64,000 bases of DNA from an uncultured Christensenella sp. (GTDB lineage: Bacteria > Bacillota > Clostridia > Christensenellales > Pumilibacteraceae), in assembly GCA_949948895.1 (NCBI GenBank), contig CATLHE010000004.1:62001-126000 (forward strand). Reading direction: 5' to 3'. Made by a program: the position numbers and the translations under genes. The notes below the pieces were generated by a model, which was not told the origin of the DNA, made no database searches, and saw only the letters and a list, made by a program, of their open reading frames with translations. This document shows positions 52,536 to 60,816 of this stretch, one piece after another (the stretch's first letter is position 1; every line of letters begins with the position of its first letter).

Positions 52536-53414
52536 ATGGCACCGATCAGAAAAGGCGGACTTGGGAAAGGGCTCGGCGCATTGCTGAGCGATATCGAGGA
52601 AGAGAGCATTATAAGCTCGGAAGCTCCCGGGGAAATGTTACTAGCAAATATCGATCCAAACGTAGACCAGCCGCGTAAAAGCTTTGAAGACGGCGCGCTC
52701 ACCGCGCTCACCGAAAGTATCAAGCGTCACGGCGTTATAACGCCTCTTATAGTTACTCCCAAGCCCGACGGTCGCTATATGATAATCGCGGGCGAGCGGA
52801 GATACCGTGCGGCTACTGCAGCCGGTTTGGTTTCCGTGCCCGTAGTAGTGCGTGAGTGCACAGACGTCGAAATAGACGAGCTTTCTCTTATAGAAAATAT
52901 TCAGCGCGAGGATTTGAACCCGATAGAAGTAGCGCGCGCTATACGCAAGCTTATGGACGATTACGGCTATACGCAAGAACGTGCGGCGGAACGTATCGGT
53001 AAAGCACGCCCCACGGTAGCCAATCTTTTGAGACTTATCGAGCTTTCCGAACCCGTACAAGACTTGGTAGCGCGCGGTAGACTGTCCGCAGGGCATGCGC
53101 GCTGTCTGGGAGTCGTGTCCGATCCTACTCTACAGGCAGAGCTTGCCGAAAAAGGTTGCGACGACAAGATGAGCGTCAGAGAGTTTGAAAAACTCGTCAA
53201 AACCACGCTCAATCCCAAGAAAAAGACCGAGGCTCCCGTACAGAGCTTGGAGCTTAAAGATTTTGTTGTGCGCATGCAACGCACGCTCAAAACCAAAGTC
53301 TCACTGCTCGGCAACGACAACAAGGGCAGGATATTCATTGATTACTATACGCGCGACGATCTCGCGCGACTCGAGGAAATGCTCAGTTGTCTCGAAGAAA
53401 AGTTCGGGCAATAA
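52536..53414 (+). CDS. parB: ParB/Spo0J chromosome-partitioning protein
   Basis: The start ATG at 52536 (MAPIRKGGLGKGLGALLSD, with CGGAG upstream) gives 292 residues. It has the ParB N-terminal box GERRYRAATAAG near residue 87, the CTP-binding and NIQREDLNPIEVARA stretch near residue 118, and the helix-turn-helix YTQERAAERIGKARPTVANLL near residue 149, then the C-terminal dimerisation domain. ParB loads at parS, clamps DNA and recruits SMC; three parS sites sit directly upstream. In most Firmicutes parA (soj) precedes parB, but here no parA is adjacent and the gene has its own perfect promoter. Confidence 0.97.
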   Translation: MAPIRKGGLGKGLGALLSDIEEESIISSEAPGEMLLANIDPNVDQPRKSFEDGALTALTESIKRHGVITPLIVTPKPDGRYMIIAGERRYRAATAAGLVSVPVVVRECTDVEIDELSLIENIQREDLNPIEVARAIRKLMDDYGYTQERAAERIGKARPTVANLLRLIELSEPVQDLVARGRLSAGHARCLGVVSDPTLQAELAEKGCDDKMSVREFEKLVKTTLNPKKKTEAPVQSLELKDFVVRMQRTLKTKVSLLGNDNKGRIFIDYYTRDDLARLEEMLSCLEEKFGQ

Positions 53415-53438
53415 TAAATAGTAATTAATTAAACGGCT

Positions 53439-53479
53439 AAGCGCACTATTCCTTGCAAGCGAGGCAAGTGCGCTTTTTG
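53439..53479 (+). terminator. Terminator of parB
   Basis: AAGCGCACT/AGTGCGCTT hairpin followed by TTTGATTTAC, 25 nt after the parB stop. Confidence 0.85.
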
Positions 53480-53480
53480 A

Positions 53481-53509
53481 TTTACTTTTTCGATTACAAA
53501 TTGTATAAT
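53481..53509 (+). promoter_or_regulatory. Promoter of the ABM-domain gene
   Basis: TTTACT, 17 nt, TATAAT, about 34 nt before the ATG at 53543. Confidence 0.6.
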
Positions 53510-53542
53510 AGCAGATAAATAAACAGTGATTTCAGGTGAAAT

Positions 53543-53836
53543 ATGGGTTTAACAATAAATATCTACTATACGGGTAAAAACGGCAACGCAAAAAAATTTG
53601 CAGAAGAAATGCAGTCTAGCGGTATTGTCGATAAAATCAAAAGTAACAGCGGCAATCTTAAATATGAATATTTTTATCCCGCAAACGATATGGAAACAGT
53701 GCTTTTGATCGATAAGTGGGAAAATCAAAGCGCGCTTGATGCGCACCACAAAAGCGATTTAATGAAACAGATAGCCGGTCTTCGCAACAAATATAAACTT
53801 AAAATGAGAGTTGAAAAATTTACCGAAATAGAATGA
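53543..53836 (+). CDS. ABM-superfamily monooxygenase-like protein
   Basis: A 97-residue protein with the fold and motif pattern of antibiotic biosynthesis monooxygenase (YgiN-like) domains: MGLTINIYYTGKNGNAKKFAEEM at the start, then a YEYFYPANDMETVLLIDKWENQSALDAHHKS segment, whose W..... AL..H is the family signature. Such proteins act on quinones or haem-like substrates as dimers; many members have no known substrate. An AGGTGA site precedes the ATG. It is monocistronic between parB and the alpha/beta-hydrolase operon. Confidence 0.88.
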   Translation: MGLTINIYYTGKNGNAKKFAEEMQSSGIVDKIKSNSGNLKYEYFYPANDMETVLLIDKWENQSALDAHHKSDLMKQIAGLRNKYKLKMRVEKFTEIE

Positions 53837-54141
53837 AACGGTAAATCAAATTACAATTCGTTCGGCAATTAAAAATGGGGATTTTTAAAATCTCTCGCTT
53901 TTTTAAGTCTCTATGGAAATTACCAGTTAAACGCACCGCTTTTTTAAAGCCCGTCGCGGTTTTCTTAACTGCCAAGCTTTATTTGCAAGATAATACATAT
54001 CACGTTTTCGCTTACGGCTCAACAACCTCGCTCGACGACACAAAACAACGAAATTCTTTATAATGCGATTTGTTACGAGCATATTAAACAATATCCGAAC
54101 ATTAATATGAATCGGCGACAAGCGGGTCGGGCGGCAAATAC

Positions 54142-54170
54142 TTGACAAGCGCGATAAAAAATTATATAAT
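54142..54170 (+). promoter_or_regulatory. Perfect sigma-A promoter of the lepB-degV-rsmG operon
   Basis: TTGACA, 17 nt, TATAAT, 31 nt upstream of the TTG start at 54201. The upstream stretch 53837-54141 holds nothing I can assign. Confidence 0.85.
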
Positions 54171-54200
54171 ACGCATAATTTTATCTTTGGAGAGATCCTA

Positions 54201-55778
54201 TTGGATATATCGAGTCCAAGCAGTCTATGGCGGGATTACGACGCCGCGGCGTTGCCGCTCAACGAGACCGAGCTGTCTAAAAAGACGGACGGCGATTTGA
54301 CTGTTCGCGAATATTACTACGACGGGCTCACTACCGGCGACGGGCGAGTACGTGCATTCGTTCGCATTTACGAACCCAAAGTTTCAAAGGGCGTAATACT
54401 GTACATGCCCGACGTCTTTAACGAAGCCGTAAAAGACGACGTCGCGGAAAGCATGATATCGCACGGTTTTGCCGTAGCGATACTCGACTATACCGGAAAA
54501 TCCGAATCGCAACCGCGCTACACGCTTTACCCCCAATCGCTTAAAGCATGCAACTGTTTGAATCAAACCAAATTTGTCGCCGCGCGCGAAGTAAACAACA
54601 GCCGTTGGTATATATGGACTTGCATGGCGCGAAGAGCAGTGCTTCTTTTAAAAACGCTTTATCCGGACAGTTCTGTATTCGCGCTCGGCAAAGAGCTCGG
54701 CGGAAGCACCGTTTACAAGCTTTCGGCTTTTGAAGATGGGCCCGCGGCATGCGCGACTCTGCTCAATATCATTCCCGACGTGACGGGCGAAGGAAAAACG
54801 GCAATAAACTATCGCGCCGCGCTCGAAAACAATTCTTACGCGCCCATATCGCGTAAACCTATGTTTATAGCCGTTTGCTCTAATACAGACGACGGAATGC
54901 TCGACAAAATGTCCGAGCTCGCACAGTCCACAGCATCGCTCAAATGCTTCCGTATTGTCAAGCGCTCGGGCGGCGACGGAATCCGTTTGGTATTTGACCA
55001 GCTCGATAACTATTTTACGCGTATAGCGCAAGGCGAGTCTGTAAACCCGCCGCACGTTAAGCTTACAGCCGTCAATTCCGAAAATAAGTTATATTTTAAT
55101 ATCGTTATTAAAGACGAGAACGAAGAAAACGAAAAACTCGACCTTTGCGCGGCATTTTGCATAGAGAACCCTACTAACCGTAATTGGACCAATATCAAAG
55201 CGTCGGGCATAGGAGACGGCGAATATATAGCGCGCGTTGACGTACTGCAAAGCGATAAGCCCGTCTACGCATTCACCGATCTGACCGACAAAGACGGAAA
55301 CGTATATTCTTCGCCGATCACGACTATAATACCCAAAAATTTGGGGATATCCGCTCAGCCTACCGTAAAACGCAGACTCATATACAGCGGCGAAATGGGT
55401 ACGGACGTTTGGACGTCCACCTGCGGCGGCGAAATAATGATGAAGCACGGACCTTATGGTATAGACGGGATCTCGAGCGAGAACAACTCGCTTATCACGT
55501 ATAAAGCGGGCGATCTCTTGTACCGCGCCGATCACGATTCGTTACTTCAAATTTTGATCAGCGGAAAAAGCAAAAAAGTAGAGCTCACGGTAAGCGACGG
55601 CGATGAAAAATACACATGCGACATCAACCTGGCTTCGCCAGATGACTGGACCAAACTGACGCTTGCTCCGACCGATTTCAAAAGCGCAAACGGATCTTTA
55701 TCCGATTGGTCGCGCGTAGTTATGATCAAGTTTGTCGGCGACGACGAGTTTCTGATAAGCTCTGCGCTGTGGGTCTGA
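54201..55778 (+). CDS. Alpha/beta-hydrolase-like protein with altered nucleophile elbow and C-terminal beta domain
   Basis: The 525-residue protein uses a TTG start (54201) with GGAGA upstream, which is the only one that fits the promoter. Residues about 60-270 follow the alpha/beta-hydrolase layout: VRAFVRIYEPKVSKGVILYMPDV near residue 50, FAVAILDYTGKSESQPRY near residue 91, and an elbow ALGKELGGSTV near residue 160. Here GxSxG is GKELG, so the serine is a glutamate and normal esterase activity is doubtful. The C-terminus has a beta-rich module that ends LISSALWV, reminiscent of carbohydrate-binding jelly rolls. It lies 1 nt before lepB, so they are co-translated. The role is unknown. Confidence 0.7.
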   Translation: MDISSPSSLWRDYDAAALPLNETELSKKTDGDLTVREYYYDGLTTGDGRVRAFVRIYEPKVSKGVILYMPDVFNEAVKDDVAESMISHGFAVAILDYTGKSESQPRYTLYPQSLKACNCLNQTKFVAAREVNNSRWYIWTCMARRAVLLLKTLYPDSSVFALGKELGGSTVYKLSAFEDGPAACATLLNIIPDVTGEGKTAINYRAALENNSYAPISRKPMFIAVCSNTDDGMLDKMSELAQSTASLKCFRIVKRSGGDGIRLVFDQLDNYFTRIAQGESVNPPHVKLTAVNSENKLYFNIVIKDENEENEKLDLCAAFCIENPTNRNWTNIKASGIGDGEYIARVDVLQSDKPVYAFTDLTDKDGNVYSSPITTIIPKNLGISAQPTVKRRLIYSGEMGTDVWTSTCGGEIMMKHGPYGIDGISSENNSLITYKAGDLLYRADHDSLLQILISGKSKKVELTVSDGDEKYTCDINLASPDDWTKLTLAPTDFKSANGSLSDWSRVVMIKFVGDDEFLISSALWV

Positions 55779-55779
55779 T

Positions 55780-56475
55780 ATGGACGAAGAACTCGCTAAA
55801 GGCGAACTGCTGTTAAACGACCGAAAAAACAGCAAGCTCATACCGATAATTACCACTTTTATGGCGATAATACTCGTCGGATTAGCGCTGTTTTATTATC
55901 TTTTCGGTTGCGCCGTCGTGGACGGGCACAGTATGGAAAACAGTTTGCAAGACGATCAGCGCGCTGTCCTGCTTACGCGCGGATACGATATCGATCGCGG
56001 CGACATAGTGACACTCAATCACCCGAAAGAAAAAGACGCCATGCTTATAAAACGCGTGATCGGGCTCGGCGGCGACAAACTGTTGTTTGTTGTTACCGAA
56101 AACGGTCAGGAAGTCGATCTGTACCGCGCCGGACCGAACGACAAACATTTCAGTCTGGTAGAAGAACCGTATATAAAAGAACGCATGCGAAGCGGCGAGA
56201 GATTCGATTACGGAATAGTCAAGCTTACACCGTATGCCCACAGAGAAAAGATCGAATCCGCGATTTTCGGTACTGCGGAAGCTCAATATTATATCTATAG
56301 ATCATTTACGGTACCGAAAGACAGTATTTTCTTTTTGGGAGACAATCGCAACAATTCAACCGATTCGCGGTATTACGGACCGAGCAGTATAGATAAGATA
56401 ACGGGTAAATGCATAAAAATAGTCGATAAAAACAGTGCGCTCGAAGGTTTTATGAATTTGATGTTCGGACTTTGA
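55780..56475 (+). CDS. lepB: Signal peptidase I
   Basis: A 231-residue membrane serine protease that removes signal peptides outside the membrane. One N-terminal helix (LIPIITTFMAIILVGLALFYYLFGC) precedes the catalytic Ser in VDGHSMENSL near residue 50, the catalytic Lys in AMLIKRVIGLGGD near residue 92, and the C-terminal FFLGDNRNNSTDSRYYG near residue 187. An insertion of about 55 residues between the last two is larger than in SipS-type enzymes. The gene starts 2 nt after the upstream stop and is followed by degV after 28 nt. It should process the many exported proteins in this window. Confidence 0.95.
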   Translation: MDEELAKGELLLNDRKNSKLIPIITTFMAIILVGLALFYYLFGCAVVDGHSMENSLQDDQRAVLLTRGYDIDRGDIVTLNHPKEKDAMLIKRVIGLGGDKLLFVVTENGQEVDLYRAGPNDKHFSLVEEPYIKERMRSGERFDYGIVKLTPYAHREKIESAIFGTAEAQYYIYRSFTVPKDSIFFLGDNRNNSTDSRYYGPSSIDKITGKCIKIVDKNSALEGFMNLMFGL

Positions 56476-56503
56476 TACCGACTTTACCTAAAGGAGAACT
56501 ATA

Positions 56504-57361
56504 ATGAAACAGGTAGCGATAACAACGGACAGCGCGTCAGACCTTAACGAACTGTTCAAAGCGCGCGATATCGGCGAGTTTTCGCTGTACGTGATGCTTG
56601 GCGACGATCAATATCTGGACGACGTAGATATAAAACCGACACAGATATTCGACTATTACGATAAAAACAAAGTATTACCCAAGACCGCCGCGCGTTCTAT
56701 AGAAGACTTTTACGAATATTTCAAAAGTTTTACCGATGCCGGACAGGAAGTGGTGCATATAGCTATATCGTCTCAGATTTCTTCCACATACGAATATGCT
56801 CACACTGCCGCCCAAAGACTTCAAGGCGTGTATGTAGTCGACGGACTGTCCTTGTCGTCGGGAACGGGGCTTCTCGCGCTCACAGCCGCCGATTTACGCG
56901 ACGAAGGCAACGACGCCGAAACAATAGCAAAAACGCTCGAAAAACGAAAATCGTCCGTTCAAGCGTCGTTTATGATAAACACGCTCGAGTTTTTGTATAA
57001 GGGCGGCAGGTGCAGCGGTCTCAGCGCATTCTTCGGAAAAATGCTTTCAATAAAACCGTCGCTCCAGCTCATCGACGGAAAAATAACGGTCGCCCGCAAA
57101 TACATGGGCAGTTTTGAAAAAAACATACTCAAATACGTGGACGCGACGCTTCAAAAGTACGACGCACCCGACAAGAAATACATATTTATAACTCATACTT
57201 TCGCCGACCCGACGGTTGTCGCCGCAGTAAGAAAAAAACTTTTAGATTACGGCTTTGCCGACGAAAACATACATGAAACGATTGCGGGATCTACCATAAC
57301 AAGCCATTGCGGAAAAAGCACGCTCGGCATTCTGTATATCAATGACGGAGAAAAAGCATAA
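56504..57361 (+). CDS. DegV-family lipid-binding protein
   Basis: A 285-residue DegV protein: ITTDSASDLN near residue 6, the SISSQISSTYE-like IAISSQISSTYEYA near residue 85, and VVDGLSLSSGTGLLALTA near residue 106. DegV-type proteins (FakB in Gram-positives) bind fatty acids and feed them to the kinase FakA for phosphorylation. No fakA is present in the window. It is directly followed by rsmG, whose ATG begins the base after this stop. An AAGGAG site precedes the start. Confidence 0.94.
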   Translation: MKQVAITTDSASDLNELFKARDIGEFSLYVMLGDDQYLDDVDIKPTQIFDYYDKNKVLPKTAARSIEDFYEYFKSFTDAGQEVVHIAISSQISSTYEYAHTAAQRLQGVYVVDGLSLSSGTGLLALTAADLRDEGNDAETIAKTLEKRKSSVQASFMINTLEFLYKGGRCSGLSAFFGKMLSIKPSLQLIDGKITVARKYMGSFEKNILKYVDATLQKYDAPDKKYIFITHTFADPTVVAAVRKKLLDYGFADENIHETIAGSTITSHCGKSTLGILYINDGEKA

Positions 57362-58030
57362 ATGGCAAACAAAAACGAATTTGCTCCGTCAATGCTCGAG
57401 AGTTCGAACGGCAGACGGATATTCAATCAATTCCTACATGCGGAATTCGAAAACGCCGACGATCTTATACAAATATTCGATAAACTCACTTCGATGTACT
57501 TCGAAGTAAACTCGGTGATCAACATTTCGGCTCTTCGCACTGTAGACGACGTTTATATCAAGCACTATCTCGACAGCCTCGCGCCGCATAAGCATTTTAG
57601 TCAAGGAACGATCTGCGACGTCGGCTGCGGCGGCGGGTTTCCCACAATACCGCTCGCTATTGTGTCCGATGATACAGTCACCGGAGTAGAGAGCGTAGGA
57701 AAAAAACTCCTTCTTATCCACAGAAGCGTAAGCGAACTACACCTCAAAAACTTAAAGTCCAATTATGCGAGGTCCGAAGACCTTATCAAGCTCGGACGCA
57801 AGTACGATAACGTATGCGCAAGAGCTCTTGCCGATACCGATAAAGCGCTCGGCTTTTGCGCGCCGCTCGCAAAAAGCGGCGGACGGATAATTCTCTATAA
57901 ATCCCAAACGGATAAAGCTGCGGCTCCCGAAACACTGTCAAAACAAAAAGTAAAGCTTTTGGATACTGTCGATTATGTTCTTTACGGTACTGATATAAAC
58001 CGCAGATTATATATCTACGAAAAACAATAA
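57362..58030 (+). CDS. rsmG: 16S rRNA methyltransferase RsmG
   Basis: A 222-residue SAM-dependent enzyme that methylates N7 of G527 in 16S rRNA. The SAM motif DVGCGGGFPTIPLAIV lies near residue 82; VESVGKKLLLIHRSVSEL and ARALADTDKALGFCAPLAKSGGRII complete the fold. In many Firmicutes rsmG sits next to parAB and mnmE near the origin, and here both are within 6 kb. The gene is the last of its operon and has no Shine-Dalgarno of its own; it starts directly at the degV stop. Loss of RsmG is known to cause low-level streptomycin resistance in other bacteria. Confidence 0.95.
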   Translation: MANKNEFAPSMLESSNGRRIFNQFLHAEFENADDLIQIFDKLTSMYFEVNSVINISALRTVDDVYIKHYLDSLAPHKHFSQGTICDVGCGGGFPTIPLAIVSDDTVTGVESVGKKLLLIHRSVSELHLKNLKSNYARSEDLIKLGRKYDNVCARALADTDKALGFCAPLAKSGGRIILYKSQTDKAAAPETLSKQKVKLLDTVDYVLYGTDINRRLYIYEKQ

Positions 58031-58345
58031 AATCCACTTGACCGTATGTGTTGTGTTTAATATATATTTTATATAATAGATACAGTATTAAGGTTAGTGT
58101 AAATGTGTATAAGGCGGTCGCACTACGATATGCGGAATAATTATAGTATCTGACCACAATCGGTAGTGAGAAAAGTTTAACAGAAACAACGTAAAAAAAG
58201 TGTATACGCCGTGTAAAAAGGTTTAAAACTTGAAAGTAATGAACACGGCGACGAATGAGCCGCCTAAGAATCAACGGAAAAAGATCGAAAAAACTCGGCA
58301 GAAGTCGGAAAAAGTCGGTATTTATGAACCGAATGTAGATAAACA
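58031..58345. other. Gap between rsmG and mnmE
   Basis: A 315-bp A+T-rich stretch. It includes a TTGTGT-17-TAATAG promoter-like pair near 58050-58080. I see no gene, no hairpin repeat and no clear terminator. mnmE must be expressed from a promoter here, but the position is uncertain. Confidence 0.5.
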
Positions 58346-59695
58346 ATGAACAAAACCACAAACAACAACAGAATAATAGCGGCGCTTGCTACGCCATACG
58401 GTAAATCGGCTGTAGCGGCGATCAGAATAAGCGGAAACGGCTGTATAAAAGCGGTTGAGCGGTTTTTGTCGCGCGGTCTTGAAACAGGAAAATTGGCGTA
58501 CAACGTTTTTGCGTTCGGCAGTTTCAAAGAAAACCTTATGGCGGCGTGTTTTAAAGCGCCTCGATCGTATACAGGCGAGGACACAGTAGAACTGTATCCT
58601 CACGGAAATCCCGTAATTTGCGATGAGATAATAAAAGTATTAGTCGAGCATGGCGGCATGGCGCTTGCCGAGCGCGGCGAGTTTACCAAGCGCGCATTTT
58701 TGAACGGTAAACTCGACCTCATGCAGTGCGAAGCGTTGGCGGACATAATAGACGCGGAGACCGAGCAACAGCTTTGTTATGGAAACGACAGATACGACGG
58801 GCATTTTACGGAGTTGAAACGTGCCGAACAAACTCTAAAAAATGCGTTATCCACAGTGGAAGCGGTGTTACATTATTCCGACGAGCTGGAAAACGAGGAA
58901 AAGGAAGAAAACGTTTCGACTGAAGTATACGACGCGATCGACGCGGTAATAACAAGATTGAAGAAAGAGATAGACGGGTATTCCGGCGGTCGAATAATAA
59001 ACGACGGTATGCGCATTGCGCTTATCGGCGCGCCAAACGTGGGGAAATCAACTATTCTTAACGCTTTGACGGGCGCAGACCGTGCGATTGTAACGCCGAT
59101 TGCGGGCACAACGAGAGATACGGTCGACGGCGAGTATGTGTATAAAGGGCGCAAGTTCATAGTGACCGATACGGCGGGCTTGACCGAAACGAGCGATATT
59201 GTCGAAGGACTAGGAGTGGAACGCGCAAAAAAAGCCGCGCTCGACGCCGACGCCGTGGTATTTGTTGCGGCAAATGATAATACCGAGTTCAAAGATACGG
59301 TAATTTCCGACCGCGCGGTGCGAATATATGTAATAAATAAACGCGACGACAAAAAAGATTGCGGCGAACATTACGAAAACGCACAAGATAAGAACGATCG
59401 ACTTGAAATAAGCGCCAAAAACGGCATAAATATCACGGCGCTCAAGCAAAAGCTTTACGACAGTTATCCTAAACAATATGGCGAGATATGCAATCACCGT
59501 CAGTACGGATGCGCCGTTCGTTGTCTGGAAGCGTGTATCGCCGCAAGAAACGAGGGTAAAAAAGCGCAGGGATTGGAAATAGTAGCCGCCGCGCTGTATG
59601 AGGCGTACTCGGCAATGTGCGAGCTATACGGCGAGGGCGACGCCGACGAAAACGTTATAACCGCCGTGTTCGAGCGGTTTTGCGTAGGAAAATAG
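58346..59695 (+). CDS. mnmE: tRNA modification GTPase MnmE
   Basis: MnmE with MnmG adds carboxymethylaminomethyl groups to U34 of certain tRNAs. The 449-residue protein starts MNKTTNNNRIIAALATPYGKSAVAAIRISG, has the tetrahydrofolate-binding N-terminal domain, the G domain with GAPNVGKSTILNAL near residue 223, the switch motif DTAGLTE near residue 270, NKRD near residue 331, and the C-terminal catalytic FCVGK. No Shine-Dalgarno is obvious. mnmG, usually next door, is not in this window. smpB starts 9 nt later, so the two are probably cotranscribed. Confidence 0.97.
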   Translation: MNKTTNNNRIIAALATPYGKSAVAAIRISGNGCIKAVERFLSRGLETGKLAYNVFAFGSFKENLMAACFKAPRSYTGEDTVELYPHGNPVICDEIIKVLVEHGGMALAERGEFTKRAFLNGKLDLMQCEALADIIDAETEQQLCYGNDRYDGHFTELKRAEQTLKNALSTVEAVLHYSDELENEEKEENVSTEVYDAIDAVITRLKKEIDGYSGGRIINDGMRIALIGAPNVGKSTILNALTGADRAIVTPIAGTTRDTVDGEYVYKGRKFIVTDTAGLTETSDIVEGLGVERAKKAALDADAVVFVAANDNTEFKDTVISDRAVRIYVINKRDDKKDCGEHYENAQDKNDRLEISAKNGINITALKQKLYDSYPKQYGEICNHRQYGCAVRCLEACIAARNEGKKAQGLEIVAAALYEAYSAMCELYGEGDADENVITAVFERFCVGK

Positions 59696-59704
59696 GGTAT
59701 ATAT

Positions 59705-60190
59705 ATGAAAAGCAAAGTAGAAAGAAAAAAACAAAAAGCGTCTAAGCCGACCGAAAAAACGGTCGCCGTCAATAAGAAAGCGGCGTTCGATTATTTTTTC
59801 GTGGAAACGTTTGAAGCGGGCATTGCTCTTTGCGGCGCGGAAGTCAAATCGGTCAAAAACGGCGACGTCAATCTGCGCGACAGCTTTTGCCATGTGGAAA
59901 ACGGCAACTTGGAGCTTAAAAACTGCCGTATCGCGCCGTATAAAAACGTAGGAGCGTTCGCGCCCGAGCCCGACAGATCGAGACGCTTGTTATTGCACAA
60001 AACGGAACTTAAACGGTTGACGGGCAAGGCGGCGGAAAAAGGCTTTACCATAGTGCCCGTAAAAATGTACTTTAAAGGCAGGTTCGTAAAAGTCGAGATC
60101 GCGCTTGCCAAAGGAAAAAAGAATTACGAGAAAAAACAGGTGATAAAAGAACGCGATATCAAGCGCACCGCCGAGCGCGAAATGTTGTAA
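59705..60190 (+). CDS. smpB: SsrA-binding protein SmpB
   Basis: SmpB binds tmRNA and delivers it to stalled ribosomes. The 161-residue protein has the family core AAFDYFFVETFEAGIALCGAEVKSVKNGDVNLRDSFCHVENGNLELKNC near residues 27-75, the HKTELKRLTGKAAEKGFTIVPVKMYFKGRFVKVEIALAKGKK central stretch, and a basic tail ending RDIKRTAEREML, which probes the mRNA channel. An unusual extra basic N-terminus (KSKVERKKQKASK) precedes the core. It follows mnmE by 9 nt. Its RNA partner ssrA lies at 43.1-43.5 kb, in the opposite orientation. Confidence 0.97.
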   Translation: MKSKVERKKQKASKPTEKTVAVNKKAAFDYFFVETFEAGIALCGAEVKSVKNGDVNLRDSFCHVENGNLELKNCRIAPYKNVGAFAPEPDRSRRLLLHKTELKRLTGKAAEKGFTIVPVKMYFKGRFVKVEIALAKGKKNYEKKQVIKERDIKRTAEREML

Positions 60191-60217
60191 GGCAAAATAA
60201 TCGCAAAATAGTTAGAG

Positions 60218-60252
60218 CAAAAAAACGACGCGAAAAGACCGCGCCGTTTTTT
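60218..60252 (+). terminator. Terminator of mnmE-smpB
   Basis: AAAAAACGaCGCG/CGCGcCGTTTTTT hairpin followed by GTTGC, 28 nt after the smpB stop. Confidence 0.85.
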
Positions 60253-60302
60253 GTTGCTTTTGAGTTATTATCTCATGACCGTATGGCGCGCCGTGAGACT
60301 GG

Positions 60303-60390
60303 ATTTAAACGCAAGAAAAAAAGATTGATATACCCGAACGTGTAACTAAACCGTCGGTTTAGTAAATCAAGATTTTTGCAGTTATTTTTA
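60303..60390 (-). repeat. Palindromic element copy 3
   Basis: On the minus strand it reads ATCTTGATTTACTAAACCGA, then CGGTTTAGTTACACGTTCGGG and TATATCAATCTTT. It is the third copy of the element found twice at 49.5-50.1 kb. It lies after the smpB terminator. Confidence 0.7.
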
Positions 60391-60517
60391 TCGCTCATTT
60401 ATTTTTGCGCATAAGCAAAAATAATAAATAAATATTGTAAAACGGTATAAACCGAAAAAAAGTGCAAAAACTAAATCTGTACCCGCAACGGGTGCGAAAA
60501 ACAAGGAGGGGAAGAAA

Positions 60518-60664
60518 ATGAACAGCAAAAAGAATGCTACGGCTAAGACCGCTGCGGCAAAGACGACTCGCGCATGCAGCTCCAAAAAGTCCAATGCGAC
60601 TTCGGCGAGCTCGAAAAAGACGACCGCTCGCGCTACGTCTGCCAAAAAGACGACTGTCAAATAA
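60518..60664 (+). CDS. Small Lys/Ala/Thr-rich basic protein, histone H1-like
   Basis: This 48-residue gene is not in the ORF track. AAGGAGGGG 4-12 nt upstream of the ATG at 60518 and a good terminator at 60688-60720 show that it is real. The protein has 11 lysines and many Ala/Thr/Ser (MNSKKNATAKTAAAKTTR, then repeats of SSKK and AKKTT) and a single Cys. Its composition resembles the tails of bacterial H1-like DNA-binding proteins. It is probably a nucleoid or RNA-binding peptide, an inference from composition. It stands alone between smpB and the phosphoesterase gene. Confidence 0.75.
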   Translation: MNSKKNATAKTAAAKTTRACSSKKSNATSASSKKTTARATSAKKTTVK

Positions 60665-60687
60665 CTTTTAACTTTCTCTACATTAAG

Positions 60688-60720
60688 ATCCGCAAACGCA
60701 AAAGCGAATGCGGATTTTTT
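60688..60720 (+). terminator. Terminator of the small basic protein gene
   Basis: ATCCGCA/TGCGGAT hairpin followed by TTTTTATT, 23 nt after the stop. Confidence 0.85.
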
Positions 60721-60747
60721 ATTCGGTTTTCGTCAACACAAAACATA

Positions 60748-60776
60748 TTGACAATACCAAAATATTGTGTTATGTT
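60748..60776 (+). promoter_or_regulatory. Promoter of the phosphoesterase lipoprotein gene
   Basis: TTGACA, 17 nt, TATGTT, about 41 nt upstream of the ATG at 60817. Confidence 0.65.
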
Positions 60777-60816
60777 ACCGATAAGCTTTATGCGTAATAA
60801 ATGAAGAGAGGGTAAC

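Noticed and set aside
53875-54063. 62-residue ORF after the ABM gene
   Set aside because: No Shine-Dalgarno, no recognisable pattern, and it lies in a stretch that serves as leader and promoter for the next operon.
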